From NCBI GenBank assembly GCA_013298205.1, contig JAAFJZ010000037.1, positions 1 to 11,733 of the forward strand: 11,733 bases of DNA, in the 5' to 3' direction. The notes beneath the pieces are model-generated. The model made no database searches. It was not told where the DNA came from and saw only the letters and a list, made by a program, of their open reading frames with translations. Source of the stretch: Cytophagales bacterium. GTDB taxonomy: Bacteria > Bacteroidota > Bacteroidia > Cytophagales > UBA9547. Each line of letters begins with the position of its first letter. Positions within the stretch are counted from its first letter, which is position 1. The position numbers and the translations under genes are program-made. Positions 1-7,294 of the stretch are shown here, piece after piece.

Positions 1-729
1 CTAATAGATAGTACTGGAGCAGTGGCAAGAATTTCTTATAAAGTAGCAGATGTGGGAACCATGAAAATGGACTCTATGATAAAATACCAAATTCAGCCCG
101 CCATTGCATCTGTTTTTGGTAATACCCAAATTGACGTAAACCTTACAGGAACTTCAGTGCTTTTTATGAAAGGAAACCAATATTTAATCAATGATTTGGG
201 GCAAAGCTTGGTTATCGCTTTTATATTGATTTCATTTATGATGGCATTTATGTTTACTGATGCTAAAATAATTTTCATTTCACTTATTCCAAACATTATT
301 CCTATGGTGATTACACTTGGAGTAATGGGTATTTTTGATATTCGACTTAAAACCAGTACTGCAGTAATATTTAGCACTTCATTTGGAATAACCATTGATA
401 GTACCATACATTTTTTGAGTAAATACAAACAAGAAATCAAACGTCAACATATTTCAACTCTTGAAGCCGTTTGTATAAGTATAAAAGAAGCAGGAGTAAG
501 TATGCTTTATACTTCGGGTGTTCTTTTGATAGGATTTGGTATTTTTATGTTTTCCGATTTTGGCCAAACAGTCGCCCTAGGTCTTCTTACTTGTCTTACT
601 TTGTTCTTTGCTACCATTACCAATATGGTTTTGTTGCCAATCCTTTTAGTAGATTTTACTAAAAAAAAAGCCCCTAGATTAAAAAATAAACGAAAAGAAA
701 AAATTGAAGAGGTTGCAATAGTTGTATAA
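1..729 (+). CDS. RND/MMPL-family transporter, C-terminal part (5' end outside window)
   Basis: This frame is open from the first base of the window, so the gene begins upstream; the GTG at 22 is an internal valine codon, not a start. About 242 residues are visible. They begin with the end of an extracytoplasmic domain, followed by about five hydrophobic membrane segments (numbered from the first codon: roughly 70-86, 89-110, 120-136, 167-187 and 191-215) and a basic cytoplasmic tail rich in Lys/Arg/Glu. The segment GITIDSTIHFLSKYKQE (about 129-145) matches the signature of the second membrane half of MMPL/HAE3-type RND proteins, usually written G-h-x-h-D-D/Y-x-I-H. These proteins move lipids or hydrophobic compounds using the proton gradient, usually in the inner membrane. 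The substrate cannot be told. The gene ends 7 bases before the stop of the convergent PAS gene, and no separate terminator is visible between them. Confidence 0.85.
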   Translation, partial: LIDSTGAVARISYKVADVGTMKMDSMIKYQIQPAIASVFGNTQIDVNLTGTSVLFMKGNQYLINDLGQSLVIAFILISFMMAFMFTDAKIIFISLIPNIIPMVITLGVMGIFDIRLKTSTAVIFSTSFGITIDSTIHFLSKYKQEIKRQHISTLEAVCISIKEAGVSMLYTSGVLLIGFGIFMFSDFGQTVALGLLTCLTLFFATITNMVLLPILLVDFTKKKAPRLKNKRKEKIEEVAIVV

Positions 730-736
730 AACTACC

Positions 737-1651
737 TCAATTTGATAAATCAGACAATTTAGAAACTTGAGTTACTATTTTATCCAACTCAATAGAAGCT
801 TCTTTTACGTACTGTATAATTTGATTATTTTTTTCACTTAATGAATCGATTTCTAGAATACTAGCTAATCCAAGTATTCTTGCAATAGGCGCTCGTGTTT
901 GGTGTGAATTTAATTGTGCAATTTCAGACATTTTCTTATTTTGTGCTTCAATTTTAATTTGATAATCCACAATTTGGGTAATGTCCCTTGAAACCCATAA
1001 AAAACATTTTTCCTTATCGTATACTAAAGAAGAAAGATTGGCTATAAACCATTTCTTTTTGTTTTTAAATTCTTCATAATATTTGATTCCTTGAATGTCT
1101 CCAACTTGGTCAGTTTGTTCTATAAAATCCATTATAGAAATACTTTTATTGGGTGTAACTATGTCGAAATGTTTACCAATTCCCAATTTATCCATTTCTA
1201 ATTTATGTGATTTATGAGAGACTATAATGTCTAAACAAATCCCATTTTTATCAACCACAAATACAGAATCGGGTAAGTTTTCAATAATTGATTGAATCTG
1301 AGCTTGTTTTTTAGTAAAATCAAAACCAATGCATTGTATTTCTACTTCAGATTTATTGGGGTCTTGATAAAGTGAAAATTCCCATGAAGTATGAAAATAA
1401 GTTCCATCAGAGTAGGGTTTTCTAATATCAACTTCAATTGAAGATTCTGGGTTATTTAAACAATAAATAACTGCATCTTTGCATTTAATAGTATCGTCTG
1501 GGTGTATAGAACCTGAAAAATGAGTATTTATAAATTTTGGCGATAAATGAGCAAACTTAGAATTGAAATAATTATTCGTAAAAGTATAATATCCATCTAA
1601 ATTTATTCTAAGATAGTATATTAAATTAGAATTGATTAAGGAACGAAGCAT
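737..1651 (-). CDS. PAS-PAS sensor protein with DHp-like helices, no ATPase domain
   Basis: A 304-residue soluble protein with no signal peptide or membrane segment. Residues about 8-115 look like a PAS domain (IYYLRINLDGYYTFTN, then the SIHPDD turn and a C-terminal ECxGFDFTKK-like strand). Residues about 118-230 form a second PAS domain (IENLPDSVFVVDKNG, ending LWVSRDITQ). Residues about 235-304 match the dimerisation/phosphoacceptor helices of a Bacteroidota sensor-kinase subgroup, with an H-box-like SHQTRAPIARILG; the candidate phosphoacceptor is His250. The protein stops after the second helix. No N, G1 or G2 boxes of a HATPase domain follow, and none can lie downstream because the next gene is on the opposite strand. 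It probably senses a cytoplasmic ligand or redox state and acts by dimerising with, or receiving phosphate from, another kinase; this is inference. The ATG at 1651 is the only sensible start. It is transcribed divergently from the porW-like gene. Confidence 0.85.
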   Translation of the reverse strand: MLRSLINSNLIYYLRINLDGYYTFTNNYFNSKFAHLSPKFINTHFSGSIHPDDTIKCKDAVIYCLNNPESSIEVDIRKPYSDGTYFHTSWEFSLYQDPNKSEVEIQCIGFDFTKKQAQIQSIIENLPDSVFVVDKNGICLDIIVSHKSHKLEMDKLGIGKHFDIVTPNKSISIMDFIEQTDQVGDIQGIKYYEEFKNKKKWFIANLSSLVYDKEKCFLWVSRDITQIVDYQIKIEAQNKKMSEIAQLNSHQTRAPIARILGLASILEIDSLSEKNNQIIQYVKEASIELDKIVTQVSKLSDLSN

Positions 1652-2009
1652 TTTTTTAGAAATAAAAATGTTTTTTATAATTAAACATAATGTATTGTAC
1701 GTGTCAATTTTTTTTGTGTTTGTTGAACTTTTAATTATTTTAAAGAATTTTAATTATATAATAATTGAACAAATTTAAAAAATATTTCAATATTTAAAAG
1801 ATCTATATTACTTGCTTTAAAATAATACGATTAAGATTTGAAACTTATTTTTCATTTATTTATACCCAGTTAAGAGTTTCCTCAATAATTGCTTAAATTA
1901 ATCGTTATAAAATAAATATTTTGTATTTTTATACCCAAGTATTCGTTATTAAATTATTGAAAGCTTTTCAACTCTATAAAACCAACTCCTCTTTATAATT
2001 AGCTTTTGA
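1652..2009. other. divergent intergenic region, AT-rich, no gene
   Basis: 358 bases between the PAS gene (leftward) and the porW-like gene (rightward), so it should hold the promoters of both. I see no open frame of note and no RNA gene. A minus-strand TAAATTTG (1777 down to 1770) fits the Bacteroidota -7 box TAnnTTTG and could serve the PAS gene with a leader of roughly 110 bases, but there is no TTTG at the right distance upstream. I find no convincing promoter for porW. The 10-base word TTTATACCCA occurs twice (1859-1868 and 1928-1937). Confidence 0.6.
1859..1937 (+). repeat. pair of TTTATACCCA direct repeats upstream of porW
   Basis: Two exact copies of TTTATACCCA at 1859-1868 and 1928-1937, with starts 69 bases apart. 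Each contains a CCC in otherwise almost pure A/T sequence, so they stand out from the background. A nearby hexamer, CGTTAT, also occurs twice (1903-1908 and 1944-1949). They could be binding sites for a regulator, since they lie 73-151 bases before the porW start. With only two copies, chance is not excluded. Confidence 0.3.
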
Positions 2010-4376
2010 ATGAAAGTTCATTTTCGCATTTTCGGTTTTTTTAAAATATTCATTTTATTTTTAATGTGTATTCTATCTATTATGCTGCAAGGATGTCATC
2101 CTGATGCAAAAGGACTAATTGCCACACCTTATCATGACATTGCCTCTCGTTTTAACTATGAGTACATGGCAGAAGAGAGAATTTTAGAAATGGAAAGGAA
2201 AATGAGAGACGGAATAAAAGATGATTATAATTATATTCTTCAAATTTATCCTGTTTTTGATTCTATAGCAGCACAAGGGAATAAAGGTGTTTGTGAAGAT
2301 ATTATAACTAAATCTTCTCGCCCTGTTCAATGGCACAGAAGTAGTAAATGGGCTGATAACTGCTTCATTTTGATTGGCAAAAGTAGATTTTACATGTGGG
2401 ATTTAAAAAATGCAATTGAAACTTTTAAGTATGTAAATTCTAATTGTCAAGTAAAATATAAGCGACATTGGGCTTTGATAAGCTTAATTCATGCCTATAT
2501 GGCCAAAAATGAAATAGATAATGCTGAATCTGTTGCAGACTTTATTAGAAAAGAAAAAATAGATGATCGAATGAAAAAAGATTACTTTCTTACGATGGCT
2601 CATTTTTATGCTTTTAAAAATGAACCAGAAAGATCTTTGGTTTATTTAAGAAGAGCTGTTTTTTTGATAAAAGGCGATAAAAATTATAAGGCTAGAATTC
2701 ATTTCACCATTGCTCAACTGGCTCAAAAGTTTTCTTATAATCCGGAAGCTTACTATAACTACAAAAAATGTATCCAGCTAATTCCTTCCTATGAAATGGA
2801 CTTCCATTCGCGCTTGTTTATGGCTCAAACAGCGGATTTTTCTAATGAAAAAATTCTTAAAAAAACGTATAAACAATTTAAAAAAATGCTTTCAGAAGAT
2901 AAAAATGTTGAGCTCAAAGGCAAAATTTATTATGAGATAGGTAAACTGGAGCTAAAAAGAGAAAGGCTAGACTCTGCAATTTCAAACTTTACAAAGGCTT
3001 CAAAAGCTCCTAAAGTAACTGAAATTCAAAAAGCCTATTCTTTTTTTGAACTTGCTACTATTTATTATGAGAAAAAAAGAGATTATATTCTTGCCTACAA
3101 ATATTATGATAGCACAGCAAGTAACTTTCCGAAATTGCATCCCGAATACAAAAAAATGATAAAAAGAAAGGAAGTACTTGCAGAGTTTGTTAAAGAATGG
3201 ACTATTTACAAAACCCAAGATAGTCTTTTGTTAATGTCGAAACTAGATACAGTTGAATTAAATATAAAACTTGATAAAATGGTATTAGACGAAAAAGAAA
3301 GAATTAAAAAAGAATTTGTAATCGCTCGTAAATTAGAAAAAGAAAAAAATCAACAGGGTCAAGCTACAACTGGTTTTGGAGCAGGTGGTAATCAATCTAT
3401 AACATTGCCAAGCACGTCTGCCAGCCAGTTTTTTTCTAATTCAAACAATTTAAGTTCTGGTAAATGGTATTTTTATAATAATGAGGCAATAGAAAATGGA
3501 AAAAATGAATTTACTCGTACTTGGGGTTCGAGAGTTTTGGAAGACAATTGGCGAATGACAGACAAAGAACAAACATCGTCTGTTGTCAATAACAATGAAA
3601 GCAAAGCCAGTGCTAAACAAAAAGAGGAAGAAACAAAAGCTAAAGAAGAAAATCTTGAAAACCTAAGCTATAAAAAGAAGCTTGAAAAAGCTCTTTCTGC
3701 AGTTAAAAGAGAAAATTTCATGAAAGATATGCCCAACTCTCCAGAAAAAGTGGCTGAGGCGGAAGATATTTTAGCAAAAGCTCTTTTTAATATTGCTAAG
3801 ATCTATAAACTGAAACTTGATGAGCCTATTTATGCTATTGAAAAGTTTGAAGAACTGATTAATAGAGCACCTCATCACGAACGAACTTTGGAAGCATTAT
3901 ATTTACTTTATTTATCTTATAAACAAGAGAAAAATATCGAGCGTTCAGACTATTACAAAAAAATATTATTAGATCAGTTTCCTGAATCTTTATACGCTAA
4001 AATAATAATAAATCCTGATTATGTAAAAGAAACCAATACTCAAAATAAGCTTGTGTCAAAAATTTACCAAAATGCTTACCAACTTATGGAAATCGGACAA
4101 ATAAAGGAATCGGATTCTTTATTAACTTATGCTTTAGCCGCTTATCCAAAATCTGACATTGAGGACAAAATTTGGATTTTAAAAATCAAGTCTATAGGAA
4201 AAAGTGAAGCTTACAAAGAATATGTAGAAAAGTTAGAATGGTTTATTCAAACTTTCCCTAAAAGTTTGCTTATTCCTCAAGCTGAGTCAATGCTTAAAAC
4301 TCATAACCATATTATTGATGCTGTTCTAGCTGACAAAAGCAAGAAAAAACATATTCGTTATCATAATGACCCCTAA
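2010..4376 (+). CDS. porW: PorW/SprE-like TPR lipoprotein of the type IX secretion system
   Basis: A 788-residue protein. The N-terminus is a lipoprotein signal: a hydrophobic stretch, then the lipobox LQGC with Cys29 as the lipidation site. Next comes a PYHDIASRFNYEY segment resembling the AYHNxTARYN motif that follows the lipobox in SprE/PorW. Residues about 110-390 are TPR-like helical repeats (SSKWADNCFILIGKSRFY is characteristic). A charged Lys/Glu stretch with a low-complexity Gly/Ser/Asn linker covers about 410-480. It is followed by the family hallmark FYNNEAIENGKNEF...WGSRVLEDNWR (residues 488-515), then a coiled, charged region and a second set of TPR-like repeats (about 590-770). 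In Flavobacterium johnsoniae SprE is needed for gliding and secretion; PorW in Porphyromonas gingivalis is the counterpart, an outer-membrane lipoprotein thought to link the secretion machinery. The start is the ATG just before the signal peptide. The family is well recognised; the alternative symbol is sprE. A likely T9SS cargo gene is convergent with it. Confidence 0.88.
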   Translation: MKVHFRIFGFFKIFILFLMCILSIMLQGCHPDAKGLIATPYHDIASRFNYEYMAEERILEMERKMRDGIKDDYNYILQIYPVFDSIAAQGNKGVCEDIITKSSRPVQWHRSSKWADNCFILIGKSRFYMWDLKNAIETFKYVNSNCQVKYKRHWALISLIHAYMAKNEIDNAESVADFIRKEKIDDRMKKDYFLTMAHFYAFKNEPERSLVYLRRAVFLIKGDKNYKARIHFTIAQLAQKFSYNPEAYYNYKKCIQLIPSYEMDFHSRLFMAQTADFSNEKILKKTYKQFKKMLSEDKNVELKGKIYYEIGKLELKRERLDSAISNFTKASKAPKVTEIQKAYSFFELATIYYEKKRDYILAYKYYDSTASNFPKLHPEYKKMIKRKEVLAEFVKEWTIYKTQDSLLLMSKLDTVELNIKLDKMVLDEKERIKKEFVIARKLEKEKNQQGQATTGFGAGGNQSITLPSTSASQFFSNSNNLSSGKWYFYNNEAIENGKNEFTRTWGSRVLEDNWRMTDKEQTSSVVNNNESKASAKQKEEETKAKEENLENLSYKKKLEKALSAVKRENFMKDMPNSPEKVAEAEDILAKALFNIAKIYKLKLDEPIYAIEKFEELINRAPHHERTLEALYLLYLSYKQEKNIERSDYYKKILLDQFPESLYAKIIINPDYVKETNTQNKLVSKIYQNAYQLMEIGQIKESDSLLTYALAAYPKSDIEDKIWILKIKSIGKSEAYKEYVEKLEWFIQTFPKSLLIPQAESMLKTHNHIIDAVLADKSKKKHIRYHNDP

Positions 4377-4441
4377 ATTTTCGAATTTTGTTTAAAAAGA
4401 ATTTTAATTATGTTTGAAATGGCATTTTTTTTGATTGTTAC

Positions 4442-4479
4442 TAAAGAAAAATTAATAGGAAGTCTAAAATTTTTCTTTA
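4442..4479. terminator. possible bidirectional terminator hairpin between convergent genes
   Basis: A perfect 12-bp inverted repeat (TAAAGAAAAATT at 4442-4453, AATTTTTCTTTA at 4468-4479) with a 14-base loop. The right arm includes the stop codon of the minus-strand protease gene. It sits between the two converging genes, the expected place for a shared terminator. The stem is almost all A/T and no clean T run follows on either strand, so intrinsic termination would be weak. Confidence 0.35.
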
Positions 4480-5724
4480 TCTAACAATTTTAAGTCTTTT
4501 GATTGAATTACCATTTTTTACGGTTAAAATGTATATGCTTTTGGGAAGAAAAATGTAATCTACTTCTATAGTTTCATTAAACATAGGATAGAATTGAGAC
4601 CATAAAAGTCTTCCATTGAGATCATAAATATTCGCTTCAATAATTTTTTTAGAGAAAAACTCAGCTTTGAAAATAATTTTGGATTCTCCAAATACATTAT
4701 AAATATCAAAACTTTCTTTTGAATAGACTTCTTTCAAACCTGGGCTATCTTTTAAAGAAATTCTTCGAGGTGAAATACTTAATACGGTTTGCATTCTTTC
4801 GATTTGACATAAAGTAAATGTATTCATACATCTATCTAAAGAATAATCCATATAATTTTCTATCATAGGGTTTGTTGTAACATTCGAACAAATAGAGGTT
4901 TTAATGCTACAATTTAAAACATTATTTGGAAAATCTTCTTTTGGAGTATCATCACAAAAATCTTCACCACAATTTTCATCACCCCAAGGGTGTAAAAGTC
5001 CAAGCCAATGTCCTAATTCATGGGTTATAGTTCTACCAAGATTATAATTTCTATTAAGTTTGCCTACTCGGCCTACACAACTATATCTTGCTATAATTCC
5101 ATCAGTAAAGCTAGCTCCTCCTATTGAAGCGATACCTGCCATGTTAAGCATATCTGGGAATTGGCCAACACCAATAAATCCTCTTAGATTACATACCCAA
5201 ATATTTAAATATTGATTAGAAGGCCAATAGCTATAGGACTTTATTTTAATTTCATCTTTTAATTCAAAGCTTTTTTCGGTTACTTCTACTCTCACGATTC
5301 CATTTGTAGGTAAACCGTCTGGTGAGGTACCAGCCAGCCGAAATCTTATTCCTGAATCTTTACTTAAAGGATTAGAATTAAAGCCATTAGTGCCCGATTT
5401 TCTTCCAAAATCTTCATTTAAAACATCTATTTGAGATAGAATTTGATTTTCTTGAATATTTTGACTTGCACTATCTTTGTAATATAAAATATGCATTACG
5501 ATTGGTATAGTGATTATGCTGGATGTACTACCATCTTTTTTTAATGATTGAATTCTAGATTTAATGGTTTCATTTAAAAGTAATCTTTGTTTAAAAAAAT
5601 CAGAGTTTTTAGTAAATTGAATTGAATCTAAAAAACTATTGCCACACCTTATTAAATTCTCCTGAGAAAAGGAGAATTGATAATTAATAAAAAAAACAAA
5701 ACATAAAAGTTGTTTTAAATTCAT
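4477..5724 (-). CDS. secreted M43 (pappalysin-type) metalloprotease with T9SS sorting domain
   Basis: A 415-residue protein with an N-terminal Sec signal peptide ending near FSFSQ (about residue 21). The catalytic domain carries the zinc motif HELGHWLGLLH (residues 235-245: His235, His239 and His245 as ligands, Glu236 as the general base). The Met-turn ENYMDYS has Met292, and a Cys-rich loop with DENCGEDFCDDTP lies between them. These are typical of peptidase family M43B. Residues about 338-415 form a C-terminal domain with the pattern of the T9SS type A sorting signal: IYDLNGRLLW, then LPKSIYILTVKNG and a basic end, KRLKIVR. The protein is therefore expected to cross the outer membrane through the type IX system and be released or attached at the surface, with the tail removed. 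Substrates are unknown. It is the third gene of a minus-strand group, 84 bases after the lipoprotein gene, and converges on porW, whose product belongs to the secretion system it would use. Confidence 0.9.
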   Translation of the reverse strand: MNLKQLLCFVFFINYQFSFSQENLIRCGNSFLDSIQFTKNSDFFKQRLLLNETIKSRIQSLKKDGSTSSIITIPIVMHILYYKDSASQNIQENQILSQIDVLNEDFGRKSGTNGFNSNPLSKDSGIRFRLAGTSPDGLPTNGIVRVEVTEKSFELKDEIKIKSYSYWPSNQYLNIWVCNLRGFIGVGQFPDMLNMAGIASIGGASFTDGIIARYSCVGRVGKLNRNYNLGRTITHELGHWLGLLHPWGDENCGEDFCDDTPKEDFPNNVLNCSIKTSICSNVTTNPMIENYMDYSLDRCMNTFTLCQIERMQTVLSISPRRISLKDSPGLKEVYSKESFDIYNVFGESKIIFKAEFFSKKIIEANIYDLNGRLLWSQFYPMFNETIEVDYIFLPKSIYILTVKNGNSIKRLKIVR

Positions 5725-5808
5725 TTCAAATTACTTTTCAAATTAAATTTAGAAAACAGAAAATCTAATTTATATTTTGGGATTAATAAAATTTAAAAAA
5801 AAGTTGAT

Positions 5809-6204
5809 TTAAGGTACTCTATTTAATTTGCCATTAGTAGTACTGGAGAAGTATATCAAAGTGTCTTTATTAACTGAGTAATTCCATGTAGAGGCTGAAG
5901 TTTTTTTCAAAATAATTTCACCATTTTTCTTTTTATAGCCTGTTTGTGCTAAACTCAGCGTTTTAGTAGTTTTATTAACAGTATATTCTCCAAAAGCACT
6001 GTCTGTAGTTACTGTATCTTTTTGTGAACCTATTCTTAAAAATTTCATTCCGTACGACATATTTCTATTAAAATTAAACCTAACATTATCATCAGTCCAT
6101 TTACCTAAAACTTCAGGGTCTGGAATAGTTAAATTTTCTTTACAACTTAAAGTAAATAGAACAATAAGAAATAAAACGTAAAGTTTTCGATTTAAAACAA
6201 CCAT
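5809..6204 (-). CDS. small lipocalin-like lipoprotein
   Basis: A 131-residue protein. The N-terminus is basic, then hydrophobic, and ends in FTLSC with Cys21 as the likely lipidated residue; the lipobox is relaxed (Thr at -3, Leu at -2, Ser at -1), as is common in Bacteroidota. After it, EVLGKWTDDNVRFNFNRNMSY resembles the opening strand of the lipocalin-like domains frequent in small Bacteroidota lipoproteins (G-x-W followed by F-x-F and an aromatic). The rest has alternating polar and hydrophobic residues typical of beta strands. The start codon lies inside the last codons of the upstream gene, a 13-base overlap in another frame, which suggests translational coupling and a related role. No specific function can be assigned. 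The sequence would also fit an unrelated small beta-sandwich protein. Confidence 0.75.
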   Translation of the reverse strand: MVVLNRKLYVLFLIVLFTLSCKENLTIPDPEVLGKWTDDNVRFNFNRNMSYGMKFLRIGSQKDTVTTDSAFGEYTVNKTTKTLSLAQTGYKKKNGEIILKKTSASTWNYSVNKDTLIYFSSTTNGKLNRVP

Positions 6205-7001
6205 CCGACTGAAGGAGAAACAAAGAATGAAATCATGAATTTATCATTTGAATTGACATTAGCTTGAGTAGCTAATAAAAAATTGCCAATAATATGACCA
6301 GGCAAAATTATAAATTGATATCCAAAACCAACTCCACCGTAGAAGGGTTTAGGGCTATTTATATTTGAAGGAGTTTGAATTTGATTTCCTTTTGCAGATT
6401 CGAGTTGATTGTGCATGCAAAATGGCCTTATATTTCCATCCGCATAGATAATATTAGATGCTCCAATGAATGAATGAATGTAAAACCCAGTAGGTGAATG
6501 AAAAGTATGATGATCTTCTTCATGCAGAAAATAGCGAAAAAAACCTTCAATCAGAATTCCATTTTGTAGATAATCATCTTGTCGAGACTTTGAAATCTGT
6601 TCGATGCCATCTAATGATGCTAACTTCCCAATTATGTTTATTCCCGCAGAATACTTTTGTTTTATTGATATTTCTGCTTCAATTCCCAAACTAGACCAAA
6701 AAAAACCTGGTTGACTTTTGATATTTAAGCTATATTCTTTTCTTTTATGATGATGAATGTGATGTTTTGTTTTAGCATTAAGCCTTGAATCCACTTGTTT
6801 GCTTGTATCGTTTGCGATTTCTACTGTTTTTTCTTTTCCAACAGATTTATTTCCAGTTGTTTTCCCTTTTAAGGTCTTGTTATGATGTTTTATAGTTACA
6901 TGTTTTGTTTTGTGATGTGGCTTGTTTTGAGCTATCGCAAAAAAAGAATTTATAAAACTTAAAAATAAAATAATTAAGAATTTTAAAAATGTTTTATTCA
7001 T
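6192..7001 (-). CDS. putative outer-membrane beta-barrel protein with His/Lys-rich N-terminal linker
   Basis: A 269-residue protein I do not recognise as a named family. A Sec signal peptide ends with AIA at 22-24 (Gln25 follows). Residues about 26-90 are strongly basic and low in complexity, with ten histidines (positions 29, 30, 34, 39, 40, 80, 81, 83, 84 and 85), including HHIHHHK. Residues about 91-269 alternate polar with aromatic or glycine residues and end in SVGWLF. A terminal aromatic residue and strands such as GGVGFGYQF are what a small outer-membrane beta barrel would show. The linker may bind metal ions or anionic surface polymers; this is inference. The gene is first in a probable operon with the overlapping lipoprotein gene and the M43 protease gene. 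A good promoter begins 17 bases upstream of its ATG. Confidence 0.72.
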   Translation of the reverse strand: MNKTFLKFLIILFLSFINSFFAIAQNKPHHKTKHVTIKHHNKTLKGKTTGNKSVGKEKTVEIANDTSKQVDSRLNAKTKHHIHHHKRKEYSLNIKSQPGFFWSSLGIEAEISIKQKYSAGINIIGKLASLDGIEQISKSRQDDYLQNGILIEGFFRYFLHEEDHHTFHSPTGFYIHSFIGASNIIYADGNIRPFCMHNQLESAKGNQIQTPSNINSPKPFYGGVGFGYQFIILPGHIIGNFLLATQANVNSNDKFMISFFVSPSVGWLF

Positions 7002-7017
7002 TGTTTAACTAAAGTAT

Positions 7018-7048
7018 CAAAATTATGTTATAAAGAATATAAATCAAA
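7018..7048 (-). promoter_or_regulatory. Bacteroidota-type promoter for the minus-strand envelope gene cluster
   Basis: Read on the minus strand, TTTG (7048-7045), a 19-base spacer and TAATTTTG (7025-7018) match the Bacteroidota promoter consensus TTTG-N19-21-TAnnTTTG exactly. Transcription would start near 7011, leaving a leader of only about ten bases before the ATG at 7001. Such a short leader leaves little room for a ribosome-binding site; none of Shine-Dalgarno type is seen, as is usual in this phylum. Confidence 0.65.
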
Positions 7049-7176
7049 GCATATTAAATTATTTATACTTATTTATTAAAAAAAAGATTTCTAAATTATT
7101 ATTTAGTTTTAAGAACAATCATTTTAATAAAAATACTTTATTTTTATTTTTTTAAAAGCCACCTATTAAATTGCAC

Positions 7177-7228
7177 GGATTCAAGTAATAAATGCAGTAG
7201 TTAGCTGTTGCATTTATTACTTGAATCC
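7177..7228. repeat. perfect 20-bp inverted repeat forming a long hairpin
   Basis: The left arm GGATTCAAGTAATAAATGCA (7177-7196) is the exact reverse complement of the right arm (7209-7228). The 12-base centre can add two G-U and two Watson-Crick pairs (7197-7200 with 7205-7208), leaving a four-base loop TTAG. The symmetry stops sharply at both ends. It lies between two divergent genes, so a terminator role is not expected, and neither strand has a T run directly after it. Possible readings are a pair of abutted insertion-sequence ends or a MITE remnant, a dispersed palindromic element, or an operator for the adjacent promoter, whose TTTG starts 8 bases to the right. The word CCACC occurs on each side (7159-7163 and 7227-7231), but it overlaps the right arm and is not a clean target duplication. 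Confidence 0.8.
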
Positions 7229-7235
7229 ACCATGT

Positions 7236-7269
7236 TTTGAAATTGTATAAAATGAATTTAGTATATTTG
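7236..7269 (+). promoter_or_regulatory. Bacteroidota-type promoter for the polytopic membrane protein gene
   Basis: TTTG (7236-7239), a 22-base spacer and TATATTTG (7262-7269). The second box matches the TAnnTTTG consensus exactly; the spacer is at the long end of the accepted range. A closer TTG at 7243-7245 would give 16 bases. Transcription would begin near 7275, about 20 bases before the ATG at 7295. The perfect inverted repeat ends 7 bases upstream of the first box. Confidence 0.6.
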
Positions 7270-7294
7270 TATTTTAACGAACTCCTTGATTTTA

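Noticed and set aside
22..24. GTG as the start of the first gene
   Set aside because: The frame is open upstream to base 1 and the protein lacks the N-terminal half of its family, so this is an internal codon of a gene cut by the window edge.
1742..4411. 16-base word AAAGAATTTTAATTAT present at 1742-1757 and 4396-4411
   Set aside because: It is almost pure A/T in very A/T-rich intergenic DNA; chance similarity is likely and the two contexts differ.
7092..7107. Short palindrome CTAAAT-TATT-ATTTAG between the divergent genes
   Set aside because: Six A/T-dominated pairs are expected by chance at this base composition.
7286..7294. TTG start codon three codons upstream of ATG 7295 for the membrane protein
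   Set aside because: ATG at 7295 is standard and well placed after the predicted transcription start; nothing supports the TTG.
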